From positions 1,986,501 to 2,050,500 of the forward strand of contig NC_092317.1 in NCBI RefSeq assembly GCF_036785885.1: a DNA stretch of 64,000 bases, written 5' to 3'. Below the pieces are notes generated by a model. That model ran no database searches. It was not told the origin of the DNA and saw only the letters and a program-made list of their open reading frames with translations. Of the stretch, positions 23,591 to 46,679 are shown one piece after another (positions within the stretch are counted from its first letter, which is position 1; every line of letters begins with the position of its first letter). The translations under genes were made by a program, and so were the position numbers. This DNA is from Coffea arabica (Eukaryota > Streptophyta > Magnoliopsida > Gentianales > Rubiaceae).

Positions 23591-24327
23591 GGGATAATTT
23601 CATAAACCTTCCCTGAGGTTTGTCATAATATCACCGAACTTCCCTTACTTTTTTAAAATTTCACTTATCTCCATTGTCAGTTTGACAATACTAAATATTC
23701 ATATCAAAAGTCAAATTGACAACATCACCCTTGCTCTTAATAACTATTTAACAAAAAAGCCAAAATAAAATAAAATTTTAAAAGCAAAAAATTTAAATAA
23801 AACAATTTTGCTAGCTAATAATGGTCCAAATTTCTTTACATTGGCGTCATGGTAGAATAGAAATTAAATATAGTCAAGATCAATCACTTAGGAGGATTTT
23901 AGAGAGTTAACACCTTAAAAAATTTCCTGCACAATTACAATTAAGGAAATCAAGATATTTTTTGGAAAAATATGTTTTAATTCATGGTGTAGTTTAAGTT
24001 GTATTGAAAATTAAAATAATCTCTTCATATGTGTGAATTTTTCAATGTGTAAATTTTGTTTTTTGTCAAATACAACTAAAATAAATAGTTTACCTCAAGA
24101 AATTTACACCTTATAAAAATTCAACCTTATTTTATTTTTTATTATTGTTATAAATTTCATAAGTAGGATAATATAAGGGTAGTATTGAAACAAAAAATTT
24201 ATCGTTCTTGTATATCCTTCAAAGGGGTTAAAATGTTACAAAAAATATCAATTTAAGGGAGGTAAGTGAGATTTTAAAAATTTTAAGGGAGCTAAGTGAT
24301 ATTATAAATGTTACAAAAAATTATCCC
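23591..24327. mobile_element. Mutator-like non-autonomous element with 10-bp target duplication
   Basis: The flanks CACAAACAAA at 23581-23590 and 24328-24337 are a perfect 10-bp direct repeat. The element opens GGGATAATTT and closes AAATTATCCC. The first and last roughly 100 bp are longer inverted repeats with a few gaps (for example 'ATAATATCACCGAACTTCCC' against the reverse complement of 'GGGAGCTAAGTGATATTAT'). Long inverted ends and a 9-11 bp duplication fit Mutator-like elements. No transposase is present. It ends 642 bp before the poly(A) polymerase start codon. Confidence 0.8.
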
Positions 24328-24930
24328 CACAAACAAAATACTAGCATCATCCATCCCAAATATCCCCGAAGAAAGTACTGTTGCTTCTAGACGGTCCCAA
24401 TCCAATTTCGCAACTAAATATCTATTTCCTTTTCCCAATCTCTCTCTCTTTCCAACTCCTGCTCGGTTTAGGATGTGAACGTGCGGCATTCCGTGTCAAA
24501 GTCCCCTCCTTTTATCACCCCCCAACCCCAGAGGCCAAAGTTTCGTTGGACTGCTGAGGATTTTTTTTTCCCTTAAATTTTTTTTGTCCTAAAATTCGCA
24601 ATCCTGGGGGATTCGAGTTTGCTTATGAATTTTCCTCTTATCAGATCCATAAATTGGGTCAACTCAATTCTTCTGTTTTTCGTTTTGCCCAATTTTGACC
24701 GGGAACTTTTTACCAGCCCTTAGCCTTATTTTGTCTCCTGATCTAGGGTTTTGATTCAGCAATTCTCTGTCCAGTTTGAACGATATTTTGAATTCGGGGC
24801 CAATTTTGTGATTTTGATTGGGACAGCTTTTGATCTCAATTTTGCTTTTTGATTAAATTGAGCACCAATCCTCGCTGATTCTTTTTTTTTTTTTTCAATT
24901 TAAGTTTAGATTAGGTTTTTCTCGGATTTA

Positions 24931-24955
24931 GGCTTAGGGTTAGGGTTAGGTTAGG
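24931..24955 (+). promoter_or_regulatory. Telobox-like run in the poly(A) polymerase leader
   Basis: The run GGCTTAGGGTTAGGGTTAGG lies 15-40 bp before the start codon. Its complement has the AAACCCTAA-type telobox, which in plants is found near the transcription start of many housekeeping genes. Whether it acts here as promoter or leader sequence is not known. Confidence 0.5.
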
Positions 24956-24969
24956 ACTTTTTGTTGGAG

Positions 24970-31701
<6,732 letters not shown>

Positions 31702-33484
31702 AAGATGGTATGGTAGACCTGCTAATAGCCAAGATGGTAAACAAGATTTGATCATGGATGAAGAGGGAAAGCCAGCACGTCGGGTAAGTCTAATGTACAT
31801 TGCTGGCTTTCATTTTCTTCTTTTTTTCCAGGCGTGCGTTTTCTTCTCGTCCTGTGGAAGGAAAATGGAGGCAGGAATACGAAGAGCTGGGTTGAATTTC
31901 AGTTTCAGTGGCTTGTGTACAGTTTCATCTTTAGTCTCCTCTAAACACCCTTACAAAGATTTCACTGCCGGTTGAGCAGGCGTAGCTATAATATAGGTTC
32001 TCTTCCACCTGGGTATTTAGGGAAATGATACAATATGTTGGATCAAAGTACCGGGTTGTCTGTCTAGTGGACTTTGTTTAAGGTTAGGAAGTTGTAGCCC
32101 TCATCCCTGTGTAATCTTTAGCTAGAACTGATACTGTACATGAATGATTGACAGCAGTGATTGATATTATTGGGTGAATTAGAGATTTCTCCCATCTCTG
32201 CTTGCTTGCGCGCGCTCTTCATTTACTTTTTATATGTTATCGCAAGTACTAATAAATAGTGACGACTTACAATTCATGCATGTACAGCCGTAGGAATTCC
32301 TAACACGTTTAATTCTCTCGCGTCGTTTCTGATGCTAAGCAGCTTTTGTCGATCCTTTTTTTATTTTGGCAACTCGGGAGAGAGGCTGGCCGATGGAGAG
32401 TAACTCTTCATATTGGAATTTGATATACCGTTGTTAGTTATATTGACTGAAGTGGTTTTGTCGACTAAAACTTTACCTGCACTTTGGCTTTGGAAAGTTC
32501 GTTTCTTCGGCTCGATTCGTTCGTGGAGTTGCCGAGTCAAATCATTTTTAAGCAACTTTGTTTGGATTGTGAATTATTAGAGATATTTTTACTGTAGCAC
32601 TTTTTGTGATGTGATGTATGTGAGATAAAAAGGTAATTGAAAAGGTAAAAAGGTGTATTGAAAATTGTAATGATGACGTAAGCAAATAAATTTGGGGAAA
32701 TAAAGCTCAATCCAAACAAACCGTTGGATTTGGTTGTAATAATTCTCGAGTCAACCTTGATCAGGACGCCGGAACTATCATCGATTCAATTAACTGAATT
32801 TGATTGACCGTGCATGTGCATATATCGCCAGCTAGAATTGAACCCAATATAGCCGACAGATGCATTTTATCAACTGGAATTGACTCAAATAAAATACTAT
32901 TTATCGCAGTGAACTCTACCAGATGACAAAAAAAAAAGGCGAGGTTGGTTGAAAGTTGGAGGCTTCTTTTGTAGGGAACGTACTGTAGGGATTTTAGTAC
33001 AAATCGGAAGAAACGTAAAGCCGAAACTTGACACCTCATCAAGTTTCTTTCCTCGTTACACCGGACTCTCAGCTACACTTCAACCAAGAATCGGATTTTA
33101 CCTTCTAATCTTTTTTATCGATAACCATATCCTACCCAAACTATTAGAAGAAGATTCTTTTTAAAAGAAAAAGGAAGAAGAAGAAGAAGAAGATTGAAAC
33201 AGGATCAATTCCCCCATCCCAATCCCACTTTTCCTCAAAAACTTTCAGTAGCGTACATATAATAAATGTGTGTAGAATAACGAAGTCAAAAAATCCACTT
33301 TCTAAAACCGGTCCATCTCAAAAATTTCCTCTTTTTCCGTTCTTGATTTTATCCTCCTCCTCCTTTTTCTTTCTTCTGCGCATTTAACATTCACAATATC
33401 AGATCCCGTTTCTGTTAATATCTGAATTCGACAATTGGGGCGAATAGAAAAGCGTTAGGGACCAAAGGCAATAATTAATTGTAA
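31702..33484. other. 3' UTR of poly(A) polymerase and upstream region of hexokinase
   Basis: The first 400 bp are probably 3' UTR. A frame at 31748-31975 is open but looks like read-through of the UTR. A 'GTTTGGAT' family copy sits at 32558-32720. The right part, with a (GAA)n run near 33172-33193 and pyrimidine-rich sequence near 33340-33375, is the likely hexokinase promoter and leader. No further gene is seen. Confidence 0.55.
32558..32720 (+). mobile_element. 'GTTTGGAT' family element, best copy
   Basis: The ends TTTGTTTGGATTG and CAATCCAAACAAA form a perfect 13-bp inverted repeat. The core 'GATGTATGTGAGATAAAAAGG' is intact, so this copy serves as the reference for the family in this window. 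Length 163 bp, no coding capacity. The flanks show no obvious target duplication. Confidence 0.75.
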
Positions 33485-37936
<4,452 letters not shown>

Positions 37937-39160
37937 TTAATGGTATAGGCAAGTTAGTCCTCCTTAACCTTGTTTAGCCTCAATTACCCCATATACATTA
38001 TTCTGGGCTATTTTTCATCCTTTTTGCTCGATACTAGGAAGATGTTACTTGGAATTCTGCATCTTTGCCCATAATTACCGGGAAACAAATTCTGAGAATT
38101 TGTGCGGTATAATGAGGACCTGCAACTTCCTCTTTCTTCCACGCTGCCCAGCCAAATTGGCCCCCTGCAAACCTTCTGCGAGCTAGTGCAACGGTAATAA
38201 AGACTCAGAATCTGTCCTCCTCAAGCCTATTTTAGTTGCTATAATGCTGAGATTTGTGGTTATTTGCTAGTCAATCTTCTTATTGTTGATTTTTGGCTAT
38301 CGGGAACTACGCTGTAATTGACATACGGTTACTTCTCAAACTGCTTTGTTCTGTAACCAATAAGATGCTAAATAATAATGGTGGAGTCACAAATTTTCAG
38401 ATGCATTATCAATGAAGCACCCCTATTTTTTAAATTATAAGTGGGCGTCTCAAACTCGAGACTTCTCACTTACAATCACTCCTCCATACCAGCCAATCCT
38501 CCGTCCCTCCTCTCATGAAACTGTTATTACCTTGTTCATGAAACAATCCTAATACGACTAATTAAGCTTAAATATCAAAGTAGTAGGTCGTTGATAATTG
38601 AATTTCACGATAGATATTAATATTACTAGTTTCACTAGTTTATGTATTGTTCCCAAATTGGTTACTGCTTTCAGTCGCACAAGTACACTCTGCATGAAGA
38701 GAGTGCAGTCTTGTTTTTGACCAAGGCACGGGTGAGATATCAACTATGCATTACGGAATATACACACTTTGATTAGACCAAGAGATTGCCACTTTTTTCT
38801 GGGTCAGAGATATGATCCAGAATAAAAATTACACGTTCCATTTCCATGACCAGAAAATAAGATAGAAAGATACACGCAAAGATACAAAAGTCAATCCCAG
38901 CAGGAAAAAAAACACAATTGATTAAGCTTCAGAAGGGCCTTCCTTCATTTCTACAGAATCCAAGAAGGCAATAGCAAAACAAAAATTTACAGGAAAGGAA
39001 GCTCATTTGTCCTTCCTAACACAACCACGACCCGGAATTGTAATAATTACAAAAATCAACTTCTTCTTCTTCTTCCTTTTTTTCTTCAATTAATGACGTA
39101 AACGTTAATAGTAGTAGCTGTTCCACCATCCTTATCAAGTCTGCAAAATGATTTGATCCT
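37937..39160. other. Intergenic region between convergent hexokinase and Aux/IAA genes
   Basis: Contains the two 3' UTRs. AATAAA-type signals for hexokinase occur near 38195. For the minus-strand Aux/IAA gene the likely 3' UTR is about 38850-39160, with a TTC-rich run near 39060-39090. No repeat or gene was recognised in between. Confidence 0.5.
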
Positions 39161-42032
39161 TCATTTCAATGAAACATCAAGCGAGAGCTTTCCTTGCTTG
39201 CTCCCACCTGCAAAGACAAAAGGAAAATATCCGCATTTAATCACCTAGCACTAGTAGCAGAGGCTTGAACAGAACAGCAACCTAAGAGAACAGCCCCATA
39301 AATTAAAGCTTACGGCAGAGTGTTGCGATCTCAGAGCTTTTCAAGACTCGCAGCCTCTTCACAGTAGACACAAACATACTGCACAATTAAGAAAGAAAGA
39401 GGAGTTTAGCTAACACTCTCGAGTAATTCTACCAAAGTATTCTAAGAACAAGCTAAAAGCTTCAAGATGGCACTTAATTATTTCTAGTATATCAAGTACT
39501 AAGAACAAGCTAAAAAGTATACCACCTGCACTTGTGTTTTTTTTTTTTTTTTAACTTATCAGTGTTGGTTGAGAATAATAACATGTTCTCAACAGGAAAA
39601 CATCGATTTCTTGGATCTCAGGAGGGGTTATAGTAAAACATGAAAGAATAACGCCATTACCACATGGGGTTACAAGCGGTCAAAGAAGCAAGCATATAAT
39701 ATGCGAAAAGTATGCAACTGATTAATTCTTTCCTTCTTTCTTTAAATTACTAGTGACAAACATGCAAGAATATAATAGTGCAATTGATAATAACAACATC
39801 AGATCCAGAGTCAAAAGAAAAAAATGCTTACTGCCACGGAACATCCCCAACAAGCATCCTGTCTCCTTCATTATCTTCATATACGAGGGTATATTCTCCA
39901 CTTCCATCCAATAAACCACTTATCACTTTCCCTCCCTCTCCCTTGTTCCGAATTCCACCAGCAGAGGAATCCCCTTGAGCTAAGCAGAGAAACAAATGAC
40001 AAAACGAATTCAGACAATTTTCTACATAAATATTTACATGCAACAAACTCGCACGATGCAGATAGTTATTTATTAAGGATGAGAAGCCACTATAGCAGCC
40101 AATTAGCCCTGCCCCCTTCTCAAAGAAGCTTTATACTCAAATTATTGCAAAATAAACTTCTAAAAAGCTGAGTAAAATACACCCTATATTAGCAACAAGT
40201 CGCCATTTTTCACTCTAATGATCAACTTTAGCGCATCTTTTATGTACTAACAGTGTATACGATATTAAAGATTCCTTTAGCATACTCCTGGAATAGTTCA
40301 ATCATGTTCCACCCTCATTCAAACAGAAACAATCCAAAAGCAGAAATTGGTAAGCAATGAAACCTGCAAGAAGGCCTCTGAAAAGTTCATCAACAGCAGA
40401 GGAGAGCTTCTCATAACTGTCATATGCTTTGAGGTCCACTTTTCTTCCGATAGGAACTCCATCCATATTGATCTTCACGAACAAACCCTTCTGGCAAATT
40501 TCAACAGCTTTTTCATTTGCAGTCTTTCCAGAGATCCCATTTTGTGATCCAGAAGTTGACTTCAAATGGCTGCCGCTAGCAATATTTTTCCTGAATGAAC
40601 GAATTGGAGGCCAGCCCACAACTGCAGCAGGAGCAGTTCTGTTTTCCAATCACAAATTTTAGTGGGACCATCTACGAGGAGATGATAACACATGCAATTA
40701 CGTAGAATACAATAATCGGTGAATGTCAAAGATGATTAAAACGTAAAAAAGAAGAAGAAAGCAAGTTGAAATTCATGTATCAAATCCATCCAGCTATTTT
40801 TTCCAGTATCTGTGTGTTATACTCTACAGGACAAATTCATTCTTCAAGGAAACAGGGGCTATCAGAACTTACCAAGCCACACGTCTGCAAATTTGCTGCA
40901 TTCCACCACATATACAAGCATTATTGCCATTTCCGAGAAACTCTATTAATTAACCACGATTTTAATAGTGAAATGTTTATGTACAAGTGGTGAAATGGAC
41001 AGTTGCAGAAAAGTAATTTAAATTTTTATTAGTAAGATTAATGAGATAAACTTCAGGACTAACACGTAAAAGGAGAGGATAAGGCTCAAGACACAACCTG
41101 CCAAAGAAACGCCAGCCATGACTTTTCGTTTACAGCAATGAGCAGGTGAATTATAAAATACAAAACTAATATGAAAGAAGTATAAGAGCCAGAAAAAACC
41201 AGTCGAGGACGTACTTAAAAGAAAAACTAACAAAGTTTGTACTTTCACCAAAACAGATGGAAACTCCCAAACAATAAAGACTGGACCCTGCATAAATCCA
41301 TTTCACAGGACAGACATCAAAAAAGTGAAAACAATATGCCGCAATTCATGGACCACAAACATGTAGTAACAATGTGTAAAGCATAACACAGACTCGAGAA
41401 GATCATGTGAAATAGTGAATATCCTCTGTCCAAAAGAAAAACAAAACATACAACAAGGGAACAATAACCAAAGGCTGAGGGTACCTTTTCTGAGCATTAG
41501 TAGAGCTGTTGGGCACAGCTGTAGTTGTGGCAGCAGCAGCAGAAGGCGGTGAAAATGCCTTCTTTTCTGCGGAATTCTGCAAGTCTACTGCTTTGGTGCT
41601 GCAACAGTGCTGTGAAGAATCCTTTGACATAACTTCTGCAGGCAGAGGACGCTGTGTAGAAGTTGACTGAAGCTGAAGAAATGGAGTAGCCTTTGTTTGC
41701 TGTTGCAGTAGTTGTTGGCCTTTTCCTTGGTAATTAGCTGATGAAGATGACCATGGACATGGTTTTAATAAAACATGGGCTTGATTTCCATTCGCAGTGG
41801 TATCCGTAAAACCTCTCTTTGTACCAGCACTAGTACTGTTAGAGAAGCAACCACGAGAGAGATTAGAAGACTCAGGTCCTCCGGGAGGACCAAGCCTTAG
41901 CTCAAGTTTCTGCTCCTCTGAACAAGCTCCATGGCCTGTATCTTGCTCCATTTTCACAACCCACTGTCTTTCTTGTGGGATCAAATCAAGTAATTTAGGA
42001 CATCCCTCATCCTTTCCAGGATATCCCTCCAT
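39161..42032 (-). CDS. IAA26: Aux/IAA auxin-response repressor, IAA26/IAA18 type
   Basis: Five exons on the minus strand (42032-41485, 40638-40364, 39979-39832, 39378-39314, 39207-39161) give 360 residues. Aux/IAA proteins repress auxin response factors in the nucleus and are degraded through TIR1/AFB when auxin binds. All four domains are visible. Domain I is [10 protein letters not shown] (43-52, EAR repressor motif). Domain II is [13 protein letters not shown] (189-201), an intact degron core. Domain III is [17 protein letters not shown] with the invariant Lys238. Domain IV is [16 protein letters not shown] with acidic residues. The N-terminus (MEGYPG...PKLLDLIPQ) and the C-terminus ([15 protein letters not shown]...) fit IAA26/IAA18. 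A long region (about 95-180) rich in Gln and Ser lies between domains I and II, making the protein longer than Arabidopsis IAA26. The last exon is only 47 nt. A leader intron is likely at 42233-42116. Confidence 0.93.
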
Positions 42033-42115
42033 TTCTTCTTTATCGAATATGTATATATATACAGCCTTTTCTCACACCAGAAGAGAATAGTAACGAAGAC
42101 AAAATATATATACTG

Positions 42116-42233
42116 CTGCAGAAACAAGAAAATGAAGATAACGTCCTGGTTAGGGGAACTGCTAACACAGAACAATCTGGACGTGGGGGGAAACAACACA
42201 AGGGACTAAACAGAGTAAAGAGTCAAACTTTAC
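42116..42233 (-). other. Likely 5'-leader intron of the Aux/IAA gene
   Basis: On the minus strand the donor CAAG|GTAAAG (intron begins at 42233) and the acceptor TTTCTGCAG (ends at 42116) bracket a 118-bp segment between the predicted transcription start and the ATG at 42032. The splice sites are good. Transcript evidence is needed. Confidence 0.45.
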
Positions 42234-43118
42234 CTTGAATGCCTAACCGAAGCTCAAAAACATGGAAGCCCACATCATAAATACACCTCAAAAAAGAAGC
42301 CCTTTTCCTCTAAGGCGGCCAAGCTAAAGGAGCAAAGAAAAACACCGGAAGGAACAATACAGCTTCCAGACAACTATACTAGTAGTAAAGCTCCAAGCTT
42401 GGACTCATGCGGAGGACATATCATCCCTCAAGAACCAACCCCACGAAAGCAAAAGAAAAGGAGAGGTAATAATAGCTGTGGGAATTGCAAATCTACTAGT
42501 ACTGGCCTTATTTAATAGATATAGGATGTGGGATGAGGAGTCCTAGCCAGTTGGGATGGGGTCTGTTGTTTTTTTGCCTTTTCTAAAGCACGCTGAGTAT
42601 GTGTTTCTGCTCGTCTTCTATTTTTTTTTCTCTCAGTTATCACTCTCAAATTTTCCTATCTGGTGTTGCAACCTGGCTTGTGTAAACGGAAGGAAGCAGA
42701 AAAGGGGTAAATAAAGAGCAGTAGTAGCAGGAGTATAATGGAGTAGCTAGAAGCCAGTCGACAGATTCCCTTCACTCGACAGAGCCTAGCAGAGTTTCAA
42801 AAGTTTCTCAGTCATCAAAAGTTGCCGGCTTTTGAAGGTTTCTCGCAGGTCAACTTTAGTAACGAAAAAGTCTGAGTTTCTCAGTCATCGGAAAAAGACA
42901 GAGCCTAGCAGAGCAAACTATCCCAAAAGAAGGAAAGAAGCGAAGAACGTAAATTAGATGGCAACGCACGCAACCTCACAAATCCCAAATGCCAAATATA
43001 TGATGGTTGGTTGGTTGAGGAAGCAAAGCGTGCTGACCTTTCTCTTCTCTCTCTAAAATAAAAGGAGAGATGCTTTGAGTTGAGCAGCTGCTGCTGCTGC
43101 AGCTGTAGGGGGGCTATA

Positions 43119-43128
43119 TACTTTATAT
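43119..43128 (-). promoter_or_regulatory. TATA box candidate of the Aux/IAA gene
   Basis: On the minus strand the sequence reads GCATATAAAGTATATAGCC. A CT-rich stretch follows downstream, as is common in plant leaders. The position would place transcription start near 43090 and a leader of roughly 1 kb including one intron. Confidence 0.45.
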
Positions 43129-43300
43129 GCTGCTACTTCCAGCAGACTACGACGGGTTCCACACATCCAGCCCCCACAGGCTACTGCTAATATAGTGTAG
43201 TTTTTGCTGTGGGAATGGACCGCTGGAGTGGATCATGGATGGACTTAAATTAGCACGGTACCCCAAATTTTCGCTCTAATTTGTGTGAGTTGTTTTTCAA

Positions 43301-43306
43301 GAGACA
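43301..43306 (-). promoter_or_regulatory. AuxRE (TGTCTC) candidate
   Basis: GAGACA on the plus strand is TGTCTC on the gene strand, the classical auxin response element. It lies about 175 bp upstream of the TATA candidate. Many Aux/IAA genes are auxin-induced through such sites, but a 6-bp match may be chance. Confidence 0.35.
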
Positions 43307-45296
43307 AATAAGTCAAGAAAATGAAAAGGACATCTCTGTTTAGATAAAGTAACTATTGTGCCCAGTTTAATTTATTCGTTATTCAATAGCAGACCATTCA
43401 TATTTGTAAGTTTGTATCAGTCGGATAAAATTGGACAAAGCAGAGACTTCACTTCATTGACAGATAGAAGAAGGCTCATTAGCATATTAACCAAGAACTT
43501 TCGCTGTCCTCAAGGATAACATCACATGCTAAAGGGGCTGTTAAAATCAAAGAGAGTTGGTAGTTTTAGTATTGCTCAGCACAGAGTTTTGGCAATTGGC
43601 CGATTACTTCCCGAGTGTTATTCTAATTAGGTGTGTGTGTGTGTGTGTGTTTATTCCTTGGAAGAAACAGAAGAGTTTTGGCAATTGGCATCTACAAAGC
43701 GTGAAAGTTTTTAGAAGTTTTTTTTGTTTTCTTTCCTTTCTTTTTTTGACCTTCCATCCCTCTTTACAAGTTACAACCCTCCAGTTGCCGAGAGAGAAGA
43801 TAAAAGAGAAGACTTGAGGCTAACTAAACTCAATTGCTGCAACTAAAGAAAGAACTTAGTATATGATTGCATTAATTTAAAGGGGAGAGAGAGAGAGAGA
43901 GAGGATTTGCATGATCCGTTCTTGCAGGTTGGGGGGGACAGGGGATGTGCAATAAAAACATGCAGATCCCATGATCTTGTCTGCTTCCTTCTCTACTCTC
44001 AATCTTCAATCTTGCTGTCCACAGTGAGTCCACGACAGATCTATCTACCCTGCCCACACCTGAGTTGGAGAAATAAGAAAAAGATTCCCTGTAAACACTT
44101 CCTCCTCCGCATGATTCAGCTACAGTTGCTGAATCTTCACGTAACATGATGAAAATGAAGGGTGGTTCGAAGACAAATCGAAAATCAGAACTAGATACGC
44201 ATGAGATGAGAGTACAGACATGCGGGAATTTCACAAAAATGTTGCACTCTAGTTTTGGGATTATCTTTTGTACTTTTAAGGTATATCATCTTTGTGATAA
44301 GTCGTTTTTATTTAGGAAATGGAAATTCATGTCTCTGAAAACAGCTAGCGTTCTTGTTGGGATAACCATATACTAAATGGAGTGGTTAAATTGACTAATC
44401 CGATTGTTCTAAACAGGTGCTACAAAACAAAAGTGCTCGTTCCTACACTGCACCATGTTGTTATTCTCCTTCCTAATGACTATATGATTATGTATTATTA
44501 TGTTCTGTAATGAGACTCGAATGATAAGCAACGAACATTAACTTTGACTTTCCAAAACTGAACACCATCATCAATGGAGACCAACAAATGTCTGTCTACA
44601 ATCTCTTTTATCGCCATTGAGGAATTGAAAGCTGAAACCGTTTTTCCCTCGACAAGATTGTCATTCTTTGACTAAGATCGGGAGTGTTGCTGCAAAAGGT
44701 GCACCTAACAAGCAAGCTATTTTTGGTCCATTTGGTGGTTTCTGTATTGTTTCCCGGAAGTCAAGCATCTTAGGACTAAATATCCCGCAATCAGAGTCAA
44801 AAGAATGCATTAGGGCCCCAATTATTATCCTTAATTATGTGCTAATAACACACGCACACACACAGTAGTACGTTGGAAATTTCTCTTCTCCCGCATTAAA
44901 AGAGGTGTTTCAAGGTCAAAGAAGGTTGTTTTCCTGAATGAATCAACCGAGGACGACAACATTCACTAGACTGCCTCACGTGTGCTTGCCAACCTTTTCA
45001 CGTATTGGTGAAAATGATACCTGTATTTGGTCCTCGATCAATCTTGGAATTCTTTGTAATTTGTAGGAGAGTAGGTGACATTTCCTTCTTGCATTGCCCA
45101 CAGATTCCATGCATGGGTTTGTTTTGTCCAATTTAGTAGGTAACATTTCATTTTTAAGGGGGGGTATACTTCTTTAGAAAGTTCATAAAGACTGTTCATA
45201 GAGACCATCATAGTCTCATATATGAAGTGCATTATTGAATCATGATATGTGTCATTTACAGTCTAGTCAAAAGTGCTTTAAGTTACATTCTTAGGT

Positions 45297-45785
45297 GATG
45301 TTTGGATTGCTAGTTTACGTTGAATTTTTTTTAGATATAATTCTTGATACTCCCTCCCTTTTTTTATAACTGACGTTTAAGAAATTTGCTCTTAAGTACT
45401 TTTATTTGTCGTTGTATTATCCCATGCAGCATTAATTATTTTTTCACAATTTTACCCTTTTATCTCTCTTTTCCAATACATGATTCTTAATTACTACTCC
45501 TAGTAATTATTGCTTCTCTCTTTGCTTTTGGCCTAGTAAAACAGCACCATTTAGTACTCTAGTGAGAGAAAACATGGGTGAATTGGACAATTGATGTGGG
45601 TACAAAAGAAAAGTAGTGTATAGATTTAAACAATGAAAAACTTTTCTTAATTGGTGTGCAAAACCTTAAACGTCAGGAATAAAAAAAGGGAGGGAGTATG
45701 TTTTATAGTTATTTTTTTAACTCACGTACATCAAATTACTATGACACTTTTTTTAATAAAAATTCTAATAAAATTAGCAATTAAA
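45297..45785. mobile_element. 'GTTTGGAT' family element split by a Stowaway
   Basis: The left part (ATGTTTGGATTGCTAG..., 45297-45349) and the right part (45697-45785, with 'AACTCACGTACATCAAATTAC' and '..TTAGCAATTAAA') are the two ends of one family member. The Stowaway-like element at 45350-45696 lies between them. Confidence 0.6.
45350..45696. mobile_element. Stowaway-like element with TA target duplication
   Basis: The ends CTCCCTCCCTTTTTTTATAA and the complement of TCAGGAATAAAAAAAGGGAG form inverted repeats. Further in, GACGTTTAAG pairs with CTTAAACGTC. TA lies on both sides (45348-45349 and 45697-45698). Length 347 bp, no coding sequence. It is nested in another element. Confidence 0.8.
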
Positions 45786-46381
45786 ACTAGGCCTAATTAC
45801 TAGAGTCATTTCTATGTAATGGCAGGCCTTAATTAGAGTTAGCGCCATTATTCTCATATTTTCATTTATAAAGAATAATTAATTTTTCTTACACTGACAG
45901 TGCATACACTATCAGCAGCGTTGGATGAATAAAATCATGCAAAATTAGAATTTAGAATTTAATTTTTATATATATATCATGAATCAATCGATGATAGTGT
46001 ATATAAGGTTTACTCTTATAATAAACAGAAAAGGAGAAAATGGAAAAGAAGGGAGCGAACCAAAATACTAGTAGGAAAACCATGGGGCCTGCCAAATCAG
46101 GAATTGCGGAAATCAAAAGAGTATCAAGATTTTTCCAATTTGGCTTTTTTTTTGTATGGATTTAATTGGACGATCACACGAACAAAGGGCGATGGAACTC
46201 AACAGCTAAACACGTGAAATGGGGTGCAGTTTGGAAGTTTGTGATTGGGTTACTGCGGTACGCTATTCCCATTCCCCATTTCAACAGCCCGCTTTACAAA
46301 CACTAACGCGTGTCTAAATAGGGTCACTTTTGGGTCTGGGACCACTTTAGCCAACCTCGCGCGTGATGATAAGTAGCCAAC

Positions 46382-46679
46382 CTCACACACCTAATTAGAT
46401 TAGAAACACTCAAGAAGTTAGCGGCTAAACGATCCAGTTAAAAGTAATTTAAAGAAGATTCACAAAAAATTCACGTCCGGCCAATTAATAACTAAGCGAG
46501 ATTTTTATGGACCTTAAACCCAGGTTAAAAAACTCACATCTAGTCGATATGGGAGGGATGCCCCTTCCCTCCCCCCTCCCCCTAGCACACCCTCACCAAC
46601 GAAATGATTTTTGTTTGTCAAGAGATAGAAACTCACACATCCAATTAGATTAGAAACACTCAAGAGGTTAGCGGCTAAA
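46382..46679 (+). repeat. Pair of 48-bp direct repeats
   Basis: The segments 46382-46429 and 46632-46679 match at 45 of 48 positions (each contains 'AATTAGATTAGAAACACTCAA' and 'GTTAGCGGCTAAA') and are 250 bp apart. They may be the remains of a tandem duplication or of an element. Confidence 0.75.

Larger units (their letters stand above)
17932..24969. other. Divergent intergenic region between IQD and poly(A) polymerase genes
   Basis: Seven kilobases shared as upstream sequence by two divergent genes. The left part (to about 18200) is probably the IQD leader. A diverged tandem repeat lies at 18420-18900. Further right are 'GTTTGGAT' family copies (20200, 22470), a foldback hairpin (20617-20773) and a Mutator-like element (23591-24327). 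The last 500 bp hold the leader of the poly(A) polymerase gene, with a telobox-like run. No convincing gene was found; several AT-rich frames are noise. Confidence 0.6.

Noticed and set aside
31748-31975. An open frame after the poly(A) polymerase end, considered as an extra exon
   Set aside because: The ending RLSLTSTA followed by TGA at 31699-31701 fits the family better. The later frame has no conserved residues.
43872-44234. A 120-codon minus-strand frame between Aux/IAA and the repeats
   Set aside because: Unusual composition, no domain and overlap with a GA microsatellite.
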